Source of the DNA: Spinellus fusiger
Taxonomy: Eukaryota; Mucoromycota; Mucoromycetes; Mucorales; Phycomycetaceae
Direction of reading: 5' to 3'
DNA length: 64,000 nt
NCBI GenBank assembly: GCA_025094145.1
Contig: JALLLS010000048.1
Coordinates: 62,001-126,000, forward strand
Of the stretch, positions 38,655-51,620 are shown in pieces. The notes under the pieces are model-generated. The model saw nothing but the letters and a program-made list of their open reading frames with translations, was not told the DNA's origin and searched no databases. Positions within the stretch are counted from its first letter, which is position 1. Each line of letters begins with the position of its first letter. The position numbers were made by a program, and so were the translations under genes.

Positions 38655-40020
38655 CAGTGGGGGTCAAAAAACAAGGGACACTGTTCAACTTCATACCATA
38701 ACTTTACTCTTGAAATTGATTTTATTATTATTATTAAATAGTTTTTATTTATTGCTTTTTTACTCTAGTGTCTACCTCATCTAACAGCACCTAAAAAACC
38801 AAAAAACCTCTTAGAAACAGAAAAAATTTTGATGTCTTCACCCGCTGTCTTATTGCTCATGAGGTCACTATAAATGGGACCAGTCAGTCTGCCATTTCTA
38901 CTAGGTTTGGAGTTAGCTAACAGCCCATTTTTCGTATCTTAAAGAGATACAAGGAAACTGGATGCTTCAAGGCCAAAAGAAGTACTGGTCGCAAGCTTAT
39001 TCTTAATGAGAGGGACAAGAGAGAGGTTGGACGCGGTGACAAGGGATTCTTTCCAGACAATGAATTAGTTTCGCAAGCAGATGACCACCCAAGTGTCCAA
39101 GAATACCTTCAAGAAAATGATGAAGAAGCTTGGGATGTCTTTTTTCAGAGTGATTAATAAACCTTCCCTCACCAACAAGCACAAAAATTTGAGGCTTGCT
39201 TGGGCTAAGACCCACCTTCACTGGATAGAAGAAGACTGGAAGACAGTCATCTGGTCCGATGAGTCAAAGTACCAATTGATGAGGACCAACAACCACAACA
39301 GAGTGGTGTGAAGAAAAAAGGAGAGGCTGCTCCCAAAGAATATTAAGTCAATGATGAAGTTTGGAGGTGTTAGTGTAATGGTGTGGAATTTTTTCTCTGG
39401 TGAAGGTGTTGGAGGGTGGGTGCCTGTGAAGGGCAGTATAGACAGTAGAAGATACATTGATACCTTAAAGGATAAATACTTCCCTGATCTGGCTCAACTC
39501 AAGGCACTGAATCCAGAGGTAGATTATGTTATTTAAGAGAACAATTCCAGCTGCCACAAGAGCAAAATGTCCAGGTTGTGGAAGGCACAAGAGAGCATTG
39601 TCACTATGGAGGGGTGGCCCTCACAAAGTCCCAAACTCAACCCCATAGAGAATTTGTGGGAGGAACTTGACAGAGCCATTAGAAAGAGAATGATCCCAAT
39701 AAGTACTCTACAAGATTTGGAGATGCTCTTGTTGGAAGAATGGGAAAAAAATCCCAAAGATACTACAGATGGCCTCATTGCCAGCATGGGGCGGAGATAC
39801 AAGGCTGTGATAGAGGCCAAGGATAGAAACACCAAATATTAAGGGTTTCCACCTAATAAATGTTTATTTATTATCCTGTTGACCTTATTTATACTTCATC
39901 CTATTTTGAAGTCTCTACTGTGTGTTTTTAATGTATGTTTTTATGACAAAGAATAAGTATTTCCTATTACAGAAGCATACCGGAAGTTGAACAGTGTCCC
40001 TTGTTTTTTGACCCCCACTG
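38655..40020 (+). mobile_element. Tc1-like element at the palindrome axis
   Basis: 1,366 bp flanked by TA at 38653-38654 and 40021-40022. Terminal inverted repeats of about 37 bp start CAGTGGGGGTCAAAAAACAA at each end and are identical over that length. The flanks read GTCATTAC-TA and TA-GTAATGAC, so the empty site is itself a perfect palindrome centred on the TA target. Interior carries a broken transposase on the + strand. Confidence 0.93.
38790..39842 (+). pseudogene. Tc1-like transposase, inactivated
   Basis: Would bind the TIRs and cut and paste the element. N-terminal helix-turn-helix region in fragments (AHEVTINGTSQSAISTRFGV, RILKRYKETGCFKAKRSTGR). Catalytic region: HWIEEDWKTVIWSDESKYQL (first Asp), GGVSVMVWNFFSGEGVGGW, then ENNSSCHKSK where the family has a DN-A/S-CHKS motif, so the second catalytic Asp is Asn. 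Then SPKLNPIENLWEELDRAI (third acidic residue, Glu) and the C-terminal LIASMGRRYKAVIEAK. In-frame stops occur near 38930, 39309 and 39534, plus frame changes near 39030. Non-functional. Confidence 0.9.
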
Positions 40021-40022
40021 TA

Positions 40023-40262
40023 GTAATGACTTTTTAATGGCGCTCACAATACCAATATCAGTCGAATTGAGCATCTGTGGGCCACCTCAAGAAAACTATT
40101 AGGAAGAGCAAGACGGTGTGTATCAACAAAAAGAAGTTGGAGGCTTCCCTGATTCTAGAATAAGGTAAAATATCAAAGGAAGTAACAGACACCCTCATTG
40201 CCAGCATGAGGCGGAGATATCAGGCAGTCATTGATGCCAAAGGTGGCCCAACAAAACATTAA
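40023..40262 (+). pseudogene. Tc1-like transposase C-terminal relic, right arm
   Basis: Mirror copy of 38414-38652; on the + strand it reads SIRIEHLWATSRK..LIASMRRRYQAVIDAKGGPTKH. It begins exactly at the axis, where the younger Tc1 element ends. Confidence 0.75.
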
Positions 40263-40544
40263 ATAAAAACTTTTTTTTATGTATAATAATATAGACTATA
40301 TTTTAAACTAACTTTATGTTTAATTTGGGGTTGTTAATGTGTGCTTTGAGGCTTGAGCCTTTTTATACATAACTAACGTTCTTTCTCAAGACTTCAAAAA
40401 TATATCGTAACTTACTAATTTTATGACTGTATGACTCGACTACTGATTCTGGTAGTGAGTTTAGATAATACCTTCAATGCCTCAAGGTCATGTTTGGGAG
40501 TTGTTGGGTAGATCACTTTCTGGGTGGGTATTCTTGTGCTTCAT

Positions 40545-43529
40545 CCACTTTACAATGATTCACCTTTCTTTTTTTTTATAGCAAATCTTAGAGAGCATAA
40601 AGCCTCGTTGAAATAATCTGCCAGTGAGGAAACATCCAGAAACACAAGTGTTTTACTATGTTCACCTAAATTAATAGAGATTAGAAATAATGTTTGTCTA
40701 TAGAATAGTCCTTACCTAATGAGTACTTGAGAAGGTATGTAAGCTTTGAGCTTCTATATGGAGCGTGCATATCTTTGTTTTTTGTTTTTTGTTTTTATCA
40801 AGACTTGCAATGACATCTCCATGACAGCTCAGCCTTTTGTTGGCTGGTTGTGTTTCTCGTAATCCATCTCTAGTTGGTTGATCCTGACATGTTTAGCCTT
40901 CCAGATCCTGCCAAATCTACCAAATTCAATAACCCCTCTGTTGTTTCTTCTGTAGCGGAATTCCTTCCCTGTATTCTCAAGATAAAGCCACTGTGGCTGT
41001 GGGAAGAGCGTTCATTAATGTTTGTAGCTGCTGTTGCTCTGTTGTGGCTGGCCTTCTTAAGCATAGCATGCACATGTGCTAGGGAGTCCAAAAGAATGAT
41101 AAAAAGAATGATAATTAGCCAAGTGACAGTGTGAATGAAGGACTTACCACTTGTTATGCCAGTAACCTCGGTTTATCAATATTTTTCATGTCTGATTTCA
41201 TGGTTTGTTTTTCCATGTTTATGATTATCACCCAATAGGTCACGAATGGACTCGTTGTATATTTCATGAAATTGCCTCACCATTTTGTAGTGCCCATTAT
41301 TTTCTTTCACCTTCTGAACTACATCATAGAGTTGATGAACAGTTCGTGGGATGACTCCTCTGTCTTCACCTGGTACTTCCTTCTATAGTGTATGTCTAAA
41401 AGTATTATGGGTTATTCCGCCTATGTTTAACCTCTCTTTCATTCTTTCTTACTTTTTCACTTCCTGTATGGCCGTATCTAGTATAAATACAAACAAAATT
41501 AAACATTAATAAATTATTATTAATGATAATAATCAAGATAACTTACGCAAAAATACAAATAGTGTGCCCCTCTGGAGCTGGCTGAACAAGATGGGAGCCT
41601 TCTTCATAGCATTCTTTCTGTATGTTTTTATGAGGAAATACCTGGTCAAGAGAGAATCTGTGTTTCCTGCTAGACACACGACCAAGTATACGCTTTGATT
41701 TCTGAGTGATTTAGATTGTATCATTGTCTTTACCACAGAACTCCATGTCTGTGATTAAGTTAAGGTTTGACTTTTCAGACTCTAAACAATTTGCTTAGTG
41801 ACATGACATGATATACTTCAGTTTCCTTTTTCTTCTTCTTATCCATAACTGGGTGTACACGACAGAAGACACCGATATTTCCCTTGTATTCTTGCAAATC
41901 CTCCAGCAAAGACATTGGACTCTGATTCTGCTTATTTCTTCTTCTCTTCTTTTATTTCATTCCCCACAGTTTCGATGATGTGTTATGGATAGGCAGGCTG
42001 TTTGTCCATTACCTAAAACAAAGGGTCATTAGTTTCTCTGCAGAAGAATGAATTGACTTGCCTTTACTTTTGCATTTAGAACTTTAAATTCCTCTTGTGT
42101 TGTATGATGATTAGTGTGTGGTTTTTTATGTGATTCCTATAGTCATTATCAGTTAATGAGTTCATATGGAGTGGGCATATGAAATGGCAAATCCTACCTG
42201 TAGGCTTATATATTCAGTGGCATGGTGATGGATTTCAGCTTCCAAGGCAACAGGCTCTTCCTCCATGTTAACTTTTTCTCTTTTAAAATTCTACTTATTC
42301 TCCTTCAAGTACATTAGATCCTTCTCATGAGATCTGCTTTCTGTTTCCTTTTACAATTCAGATGATTTTATGTTCTCCTCGTCCTTTCTTACTTCTTCCT
42401 AATAAAGGTATAATTAGGGTCATGTAGAGTGTTGTATGTGTATGTCTTTACCTGCTCTTCTCTCTCCAAATCATTTACTCTTTCTGCAACTTCTGGTGTC
42501 TGCAGGTCCTTTTCTGGTACATCGCTTTCTAGGTTTGCCTTAAACTCAGATGGTTCAGCAACTAATGGAATAATAAAGAGAGTGAGTTGACAGATAGTGT
42601 ATTATTCATATGTACTCTTTGTATTACCTGCTTCAATGTGTTCTTGATGATTCAGCTTTTTCCATGTGGAATGGGTTAGATTGTACAATTGAAGGCACTT
42701 CTATTCTATATTTACTTACCTTTTTATTAAGAACACATCTCTTTTTTACATTAGTATCCAGTGACTTGGATGAAACTTCTTTGGTTCTAGCAGCTACAGT
42801 GTCACTGTTTGTAGTAGCTGGTTGCTCAGGCTTAGAAGAGCGTGGCATGATTGGAGTTTGCTTACGTGGTTGTATGCGGGGTGCTCTTAATGAAGAAGGA
42901 GGAGTGGGCATAGGGGGTCGGGTGGTGGTGGTGGTGGTAGTGGTGGTGGTTGGTTGTTTAGGCTTAGAAGAGCGTGGCATGATTGGAGCTTGTTTGCGAG
43001 GTTGGATGCGGGGTGCTCTTAATGAGGGAGGGGTGGCAATAGGAGGTTGGGTGGCGGCAGCTGGTCGTATTGTACCAAGAACAACTCTTTTCTTTGCAGT
43101 TGTATTCAGCAACTCGACTGACTTTCTCTTTGTTCCAGCAGCCACAGTGTTGCTGGTGCTGGTAACTGGTCGCTCAGGCTGTGAAGAACGCGACACTATT
43201 GGTTTTTGTCTGCGAGGTTGAATGTGAGGTGTCTTAAGTGCGAGAGGAGTAGCCACAGAAGGTCTGGTGGTGCTTGTGGCAGGACGACGTGGTTCACCAG
43301 AAGGCTTCTTAATAGTTTGTGAGGGGGATGGTCCTGACACTGCAGGTGGTCTTCTGTCTGTTCTTTGGCTGGAATTGGGTGCTGTACGTTCCTTTCTCAA
43401 GAGTGAGGCACGCGTACTTTTGACTGCCATGGAGGGAGAAGATAGAGACACGGGTCTCTTAGTTATTCTGGATGATTTTACATCCAAAACACTTTTTTTC
43501 TTGCTGTCTTTAGCTGTCACTGGAGGCAT
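40545..43529 (-). pseudogene. kinesin-14 (KAR3/Ncd-like) pseudogene, right copy
   Basis: Mirror of 35148-38130. The tail exon is open for 298 codons (43529-42633) because the C5 run near 43327 keeps the frame. It has the same internal stops (near 42355 and 42294), the same damaged P-loop (near 41475) and the same stop after GSTN (40870). Shared lesions mean the gene was already dead when the inverted duplication formed, or that the two copies are homogenised by gene conversion. Confidence 0.85.
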
Positions 43530-45024
43530 TTGGATAGGTGGGGTTGTGTATAAAGATAAAAAGAAGTAAGATTATTTTTGTAAAAAAAAAAAAGGATGAA
43601 AAGAAGTAAGATGTGCATATCTATAATTCGCCGACGTTTTAAATGTATGAGCATTAGTTTCACGTGTAATTGGCTTGACTGTAAATTTGATTGGACACTC
43701 TACGGGTGTGTATGCCGTCCGTGTGGTTTCTGTCCAAAGGTATCTTTGTTAGATGACAGGCAGTTAGGCAATGTATATCTATTAAACTGATTTATATTTC
43801 TTCTTTTATATAATAATAGAAATCAAATAAAACACATCTTGTCACTTTCTAGATAGCTTGTTTGTATTATGGTCTTCTATCAGCCAGTAAACCAAGGCTC
43901 CAGCGATACATGGGGAGAAGGAAGGATAAACTAATAGGCTTATTCTTCTTGGTTCTAATAGTATCTTGCTAAATAGATGATATTTAGTTTATAGAAAATA
44001 GATAGAAATACAATAAGAAAGAAAAAAAGAGTCTTTAGTAGTATTGAATAAGTATCAGCTACTATTCGACTATTGATATAATAGCGTCGTTAATGGCTTC
44101 TTGGCTTCAAAGTTATTTTGTTGAGTTGACGTACGATTCACTCTGTTTTTATTTATTTATTTATTCAAATTGTATGTCATACTTTTATACTTTTATTCTA
44201 ATCTAACAATTATTACAAATAGAGTAATTTGGCGTAAATCACCACTAAATAGAGCAAACTCTAATGCAGGCTGTTGTACTTTCATAATCTAAAAAGACCT
44301 ATCCACTGCATTCAAATACGCCACAGCTTATCCTATATGCCTCATCCCAGACTCATCATTGTATGGCCATTCTTAAAAATAAAAAATAAAAATAAAAAAG
44401 ACCAACTGTTGGTTTCTCGCCTTTCTTAATAAAGATACTATTCATTATAGTCATTAGGAATAGATTCTTACTGGTATCTAACCAATGAAACAGTGTTTAT
44501 AAACAGATAGAGAGTCCATACATGAAACTAAAAGTCTAGATATTTCTAATAACACAAGTAGTTGAAAAAATACTTTATGTGCCATCTTTTAGACTTACAT
44601 ATTTATTTGCCTCTGCTATTCCATTAGAATGTTGGTTTTATTATACACTGTTCTTCTTCATAACACTATTTATCTCAAAGTCATCACCTCTTTTCTATTG
44701 GTTTGCACGGTGTTTATCTGAATATAGGTTCTACACACACTGTACATCTTAGCTACCTTATAAGGCCTGATAATAATAATAAAAAGAAACATTAACACTA
44801 ACACTTTATACAGGTTCTCTATCCAAAGTGAATGTAACCATAGAGAGGAAGAGTATGAATAAACACATCTAGCTTACTATTATTATCCTATAATTCAGAT
44901 AACAAGATATGTCCACTTGATACCTATGCAACCGACATTTCCATCTGTACGGAGAATAAAAGAAAAGAACTCTATGTAAATGTATAGGAAGCTATTGATC
45001 ATCACAAAAGACATACAAATCTAT
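43530..45024. other. non-coding part of right arm
   Basis: Mirror of 33658-35147. Nothing recognised. Confidence 0.6.
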
Positions 45025-45262
45025 TCAATTTTTATGCTGTGTATTCTTAAACTGTGGTGGATTTCTCTTTTCTTCATTCTTAAAAGAGGGTGCCTTAAGA
45101 CCAAGAGCACCAAAGATCATTCGTTTTGCGGCATTACTTGTTGTTATTCGACACACAGGTCTTTCAATATGTGGTTTTTCACAATGTAGCCTTTTGATAT
45201 GTAGTCTCTCAATTTGTGGCATCTCATTATGTAATTCTTCACTCTGTGGCTGTTCAGGTGTA
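45025..45262 (-). pseudogene. unidentified C-terminal exon-like frame, right copy
   Basis: Mirror of 33420-33657, same reading frame (TTSNAAKRMIFGALGLKAP). Function unknown. Confidence 0.35.
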
Positions 45263-45895
45263 GCCTGTATGAATGAGGTTTGGATAGTGTCAGGGCTATT
45301 GAATTCGTAAAGATACTATCATAGTAAAATATAACGAGCAAATGAAAAAGTCCAATAATATGAAATAAAATAGTTTGTACATAATACTTTATTCTCACCT
45401 AATGTCCAAGATAAATAGCACTACAATTGTATCAAAACTGTCATAAACAGTATTATAATATTTCAAGTGAAAATATTAAACAGTAATTCTGATGGGATTT
45501 TTATTTTAAAGCATAAGTCTATCTATTATTCAGTACCAGGAACTGGTATAGAAGAGCTAGTATCTGTTTCCAAAGAGTATCTATCGTCCTTATAGTGTAT
45601 AAAGACGCTTATTCCTATTGTTCTTTACTGCTCGTTAATGATTTTTATTTTTATTCTCACTTTTATAACAAGGCATCTCTTTTCAGTATGTCTTAGTTAT
45701 GCCGTATAGAATTTAGGCGACTTTGCTCAATGTTAGCATAAATGTCTACTCTATACTGATAAAGGGGCTTTCCAAATAAATGCAAGTGATTAGAATCATT
45801 TTTGTACATCAATCTGAAGCAGTAGTGTTTTATTGTGCTTTGCTTGATATTTTGGTGATTGAATCAACATGTATTTATATTCCAGCCTAACTGTC

Positions 45896-46090
45896 CTATA
45901 TGAAAAAGAGGCTGTAGCTTGTAGGATTGTATGACTGATCCATCCCATTCATTCTTTGTAATAAACAGTCATTTCTTGGTCTTATCACAATATCACTATT
46001 TTCTGTTTGGTATCTATCATTATTTAGACACTCAGAATGACTTTTGTGCAAATGACCATATCCATAACAGTTCGTATTTCTATTTTGAAG
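45896..46090 (-). pseudogene. zinc-knuckle-like relic, right copy
   Basis: Mirror of the left relic but truncated at the palindrome edge: it reads NRNTNCYGYGHLHKSHSE, lacking the first Cys of the knuckle that the left copy retains (RCTNC). This suggests the left side is the original locus and the right side the duplicate. Confidence 0.4.
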
Positions 46091-46160
46091 ATGGTTCACT
46101 CAAAAAAGGTTATTGGGAATATAATTAGGATTAACCAAATTGTTCAAGAAAGTGTTAATA

Positions 46161-47183
46161 CAGCCACACTCAACTGAATTTAATAATTTTGAAAATAAAT
46201 ATCAGGATGAAATAGATAGGACATGTTCAATATTAAATAAAGCACTTTACATTTGATATAGAAGCCTCACATTTAAGCTCAACAAAGCTTAATATATTTA
46301 ATTATAGAAAATGAAATAATAATACAGTTGATATTTTGCATGGCCTTCTTTGGCATCAATGACAGCCTGGCATCTGTCTGTTATACTTTGAACTCATTGT
46401 TGTGCAAGTTCAATACCAACCCTCTCCCACTCTTCTGCAAGTAGAGTCTTCAAACATTCTACATGGGTAATAGATACCCTTCTTTATTCAATTTGTCTTT
46501 TCAAAACCCACCAGATGTATTCAATTGGATGTAAGTCGGGACATTGTGTGGGCCAGTACTCAAAGTACTCTAATTTAATGTATCTCTTTTCCACCATCTG
46601 GCATAGGCCCTAGTATGACAGATAGCATACTTGCCCAACGAAGCCTTTTCTCCTTGTTTTTTTCAGCTAAGGGTGGCTTGTAATCTGGAGAAAAAGATCC
46701 AAACCCTAAGTGTTTGCAGTAGCTGATAATGGCGTTTCTACATACATCAACCTGAATCCTCAACATTTCCAATTTCAGCTGATTATATGAGGCAAATGGG
46801 TCCTCTCTAATGACCTTTTTCAGGTGTCTGAGGTCCCTCTCACTGGCTTTTTTTTTTAGATTTTCCATGACTCTTTAAACGCAATAGTGACCCACTTTCT
46901 TTGATGTTTCTGATAATATTTTGAAGTGGGATTTTTCATCTCAACTACGTTTGCAATGACAGTCTTTGCAATGACAGTCAATTATAATCTAGCCTTCAAC
47001 AGGTAATAGATGCCTAATAATTTTTTATCTTTTATTTTATCATATTCTCCACGGATACGAGTTTCTGAATATCTATTTTACATGTTGTATTGGTTTAATA
47101 ATATTTAAAGAAAAAGTGTTTTATGCAAAAACAAGTATCTTATTAAAATTTAGGCAAGTATTAAATTCAATGGGGTGTGGCTG
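46161..47183 (-). mobile_element. second Tc1/mariner-like element, decayed
   Basis: 1,023 bp between TA dinucleotides (46159-46160 and 47184-47185). Terminal inverted repeats of 23 bp start CAGCCACAC and end GAATTTAA, with three mismatches. On the minus strand 46868-46575 encodes the N-terminal helix-turn-helix: RDLRHLKKVIREDPFASYNQ, then LKLEMLRIQVDVCRNAIISY and PLAEKNKEKRLRWA. The C-terminus is at about 46570-46330 (PIEYIWWVLKRQIE, AVIDAKEGHAKYQ). The central catalytic part is deleted, explaining the short length. It is a different subfamily from the axis element by its TIRs. Confidence 0.85.
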
Positions 47184-47185
47184 TA

Positions 47186-47593
47186 TAAGAAAAATATTCA
47201 AAGTTATATAAGCCATAAATAGGTACTATTGGTAGGAGTTATTTGTGTTCAAATGCCGTTTGTTTTATTTTAAAATAAAATAAAAGACAGAAAGTCTCCA
47301 ATACAAAAAATATAACAATGAGTGCAGATTTAGTAGAAATATACATAATAAGCAGAGATATAAATTATAAAGTATAATTTAGATCTTATGTAGGTAATAT
47401 ATATAATATTCTTTCCTCAGGGAAAAATGTATTGACAGGAAAAAGGTTAATTTCATGAATAAACTGTTCTTCATCAGCAGATAAAAAAGAAAGCCACTAA
47501 CAATTATACAAATGTCTGCTCTAAATTAGACCAATCAAATGAGTGGCTAAGACCACTGAAAATTCAAGGCTGATAATGATAAATAGCCGTATA
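47186..47593. other. spacer between Tc1 relic and Fanzor element copy 3
   Basis: About 400 bp, A+T-rich, no feature recognised. Confidence 0.5.
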
Positions 47594-49943
47594 CACACCA
47601 GGAGATCTTTAGGATATAAAAGGAAATAATCGAAATACAATTGTTTAAAAATAACAATTCGATTTGAAAAGGAGCAAAAATAAATTATGTATTCATGTTA
47701 GCTTTTAAACAAATAAAGGTTATGTAGATCTACCTGTAAATATCTGAATCCCATAGGAAATCACTTTCGATGTGGCGATATATAATATTAATGCATCAAA
47801 GAATATATATTCTTCTCGATAGAATGGAGCTGGTCGGTGGCGACCATTTAATCCCTCTTCTGCAATTGTATAGATATTCTTTGATGCATTCAAATATCAG
47901 TTCCAAACAATTCCACAACTTTGGCAAGCGCAGACACTGTTGAAATTCATTAATACTTCGGTGAGGCTGTCTCTGTTACAAGTATGGTAGATCTTGAGAA
48001 CAAAAATAAAACAAAACAGAGTAACTGTTAGAAGAACTTTTCATATTGGGTGAGAGGTCAATCATGTTTACTATCGATGTTCGGAACTTATCAACATCAA
48101 CCACAAGAAGATCTCTATCTTTTGTCTCTTTTTCAATGATTGATATAAAACTCTCGTCAAACTAACACGATGACCTTTAAATTTGACAGCATCTTTTACC
48201 TTTATTCCTGTGCCATAAGCAACAACTGGCAGATTGGCAGGATCGTACTCCAATCTTTTTAGGTGCCAATACCCCTTCTCACTAATAAAATAATAGTAAA
48301 AATAGTTAGTTCGAGATGTATCAACGTACTCTAGGTGTGTGTCGTATTACCTTTGCACTGGTACCTTCTTGCCTTTGCTTTTTTTTTATTCTTTTCATCT
48401 CTTCTATTGTGGCTTCTTTTTTATTCTCTCTATGTTGCTTTGTTTTCTTTCTTCTATACTTATTGTATTTTATGCCACTATTTACTAATATATTGACTAT
48501 TTTTTCATATACAGCAGATAGACATCGTGAATAACCAGGATTCATATGACTATCACCCTTCCTAATTTGCTTGGATGTTCTATAAAAACCATAGCTGACT
48601 GTTTCTTATTCTCGACTTGTTTTCTTTCTGTATTCCCATAGGGTGCTATTATTATTCCAACCACCAGTTTGCCTTCTGTCACTCCATACCCTTCTCTTTT
48701 CTGTCAATCTCCGTACGAGTAACTAGCCTTACGAGGTCCTGTGTGTCTCTTGTCTTATGTCAACAGAATATTTTTGGGATATAAAGGGAAATACATGAAC
48801 AATATAATCACACTATTTTTCTTATGGGCTAATGTGTTTAAAAAGAACATTTTCACTGTCTGTCTGTTTTAGCATTGACTATGGACTGTGCAATTAAACA
48901 CTATAAAGTTGGATAAAAGGAAGAAGTAAACTTGACATTGCAACTCAATCACTGAATTTATTGTTTAACATGTGCTATCCATAAGCCCACAGTATTTGCA
49001 GCATAACACTGCTTGAGAGAGATCTATTATAGAACACACTGAATTAACTCTAGTGGTCATTGTCCATAAAATAGAACCAAATACAACTATATTAAGAATT
49101 GTATAGCCGTTCATTGAATCCATATCCATAATCACCTCAACTAACTCATTGTAACTGGTATTAACAGTGGTGCTTAATTATAACTAAGTATTATGTCTAA
49201 TAATGTCTTTTAGGTCCAAGGCAAATAGAGTGTGAACTATTTGACTTAATTGTAGGAAATAAGAGGCTAAAGTGTAATACATCAGAATAGAGAAAGAAAG
49301 ATTATTATTTGTTTTGATATTCTCCTCCTTTTGTTATTTCCCACACTGCACATACAACTTGACACACAAGTACTTGTCAAGATGAGCATAACTAAGCAAG
49401 GTAATGTACTATTATTAACAAAGAGAAACAATAGAGAGAAGTAATAGATACCATCAAAGACTGTTTTATAGATGAAAAGGTAAGCAGTGTTTTCATCTGG
49501 GCTTGAGCTCAATGTATTCCACAAGACATTCATTGTATTATTATTAATTAAGTAGAGACTCTTTTCAAATCAGTCTTAGGTGATCTTCGACAAGGTCAAT
49601 ACTATCTAGAGTATTATCCTGAGCATAGTTATCTATCTCCCAAGGACAAGGCACAAGGCTTTCAGGGTATAGATTCCATTGCTATGAGGGAATGTACTTA
49701 GGCAGTAGCTATAGTCATAATATAGTATTAGCTACATTATTATGATAAACAATACTATTCATCAACACTATATTTTATTGATAATACAATTTGATATTGA
49801 GGTATTCTACAACAGGAAACAATAATTTAGATACTTGCAAACCTTTTGGTTTAAAACTCAGTTCCATAAAAGGGCAAAATTGCGTCATGAGGTAAAGGGA
49901 AGGTTGTGTCATTGCTTAAAGGCCAGAAAAATCTCCTGGTGTG
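47594..49943 (-). mobile_element. TIR/TA Fanzor element copy 3 (intact length, no LINE)
   Basis: 2,350 bp between CACACCAGGAGAT at 47594 and ATCTCCTGGTGTG ending at 49943, with TA on both sides (47592-47593 and 49944-49945). It matches copy 2 in inverted orientation (paired positions sum to 67187-67189) apart from scattered substitutions and homopolymer indels. It preserves the empty site of the LINE insertion near 47609-47625. It carries the same dead Fanzor frame at 47749-48545. Confidence 0.9.
47749..48545 (-). pseudogene. decayed Fanzor nuclease, type A, second copy
   Basis: Mirror of 18642-19440, with the same Glu-to-Lys change in the RuvC-II block (DVDKFRTS) and the same stop/Tyr in place of the RuvC-III Arg-Asp. 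The 17-bp hairpin at its 3' end is also kept (47790-47890). Since both copies carry identical inactivating changes, they descend from an already dead element moved in trans, or from a segmental copy. A poly-A run length difference near 48385 alters the basic segment frame relative to copy 2. Confidence 0.8.
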
Positions 49944-49945
49944 TA

Positions 49946-51620
49946 GGCTTTGTACTTTATTACCCTTGTAGTTTAATATTTTTGTTGTCTTTAGCCACTG
50001 GTTTTATTAAACTATCTTCGGGCTGATTATTATGATCTTATAATTTAACTTGCTTTGTTTATTTAAACTCTCTATTGTTATTTATTATCCATCATTTGCC
50101 CATTAAAAATTGGTAATGGCATATAAGAAAAGAGAAGAGGCTGAAAATAAACAAATTTACCAATCGATGCTTTTCTTTTTCTGAATCTGTCTTTTGTTGC
50201 AAATACTTTTCTTTTGTCAGATCACTTTCTCAGTGAAATATGAGAAATAGAATCTGTCAGTTGATATTGGCTGTTTTTATTAAATATAAGACTTTATTTA
50301 TAGCATAATTTACTAAAGTGTTTGTTCGAGGGCTAAGCATCTATTGAAGATTATTAGAAGAAAAACAGCAAGATTGTATAGGGCTTTTCTTTAATCTCAT
50401 GGAATATTAAACCTAAAGATTTAGTGTACAAAAAATAAATAAGGGGACGCAAATCGTTTAGAAAAAACCAATATTTAAATTCTTCAGATGAAATGTTTAG
50501 CCCTCGGCAAATACAGAGTATTTGATTAATCTTAAAGAAGCTTGATGGTTAATTCTAAAGATATTTATTGAATAGCAGCAGTACATAATTAAACAGTGAA
50601 ACTGACATATTTATAAAGTAATTATGGTAAGACTGGAGTGTACCTTACCGTATATTTTTCTTTAAGATATGTACCTCTAATATGTATGTAATCTCTTTCC
50701 CTCGTATCTATGTGGCAACTATAAGAGGACGATACACTGAATAAACATAGCCAATCGATATTTCATATGTGCTCTTTAATAGAATACGAATCTATTGTTA
50801 GAAAGGTAGACATATAGAAGGCTCGATGACTTTTAGATATGAAAAATTGACCGTGACATGCTTAAGCATATTGATATCATTTGTAATAGATGTCAGTAGC
50901 AACCTTATTGTACAGTGAAATAAGGGCCTATGCTATTTAAACTGCACTATTTTGCAAGTGTTGCCTCATAGTCACCCACACACACAGTATACTTTTTCTT
51001 GTACTCAACTATAATAAATTACTACTGTCAAACGTATAACTGTCTTTAATAGAATAGTGATTCAATGAAATGTACATATTGCTACTTTGTTTATGTTTAT
51101 GTTTATGAATTTAGAATAATGCCAATGTGGAAATTAAATCTGGATATAGAAAATACAAATTAAAAATACAAAAACATTATTTTTTTATTCCTGTCGCTGT
51201 AGAAAAACAATAAACATATATTGGCTAAACTGGTGCATTGTTTTTATTTTTCCAAATAAGTACTAGCATATGTGTACCTGAGTTACTTTTTGTTGTGTTA
51301 TATTTATGGCATTACGTATCTTAGTGACGCACACAAAGAATACAAATAAAAGGTACTCAATGGCGCCCACATCTGTTATAGAAATAGATTAGGTTTGACT
51401 AAGCCAAAAAAAAATTAACTGTCCTTAGGTACTACAGATGGTATTCAAGTATGCATACATGAGACTTTTACACCCATTTTCTTGTCACAATTGACTCATT
51501 TATTCGTTGATACAAGACTATAATATACATAATAGATGAAAAATTCTATTGAAGTTCTCTGGTAATGACACATTATAAAATAAAATACAGTTTCACGGGA
51601 TGAAAGATACCCAAGTAGAG
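49946..51620. other. A+T-rich intergenic region
   Basis: No gene or repeat recognised between the TIR element and the 3' end of the chitin deacetylase gene. Confidence 0.5.

Larger units (their letters stand above)
40023..46074 (-). repeat. right arm of ~6.05-kb inverted repeat (palindrome)
   Basis: Reverse complement of 32608-38652, with a few 1-bp homopolymer differences. The outer edge is near 46074, after which sequence (TTCTATTTTGAAGATGG) is unrelated to the left flank. It contains the same relics in mirror order, and keeps an uninterrupted 298-codon frame in the kinesin tail that is frameshifted in the left arm. Confidence 0.92.
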
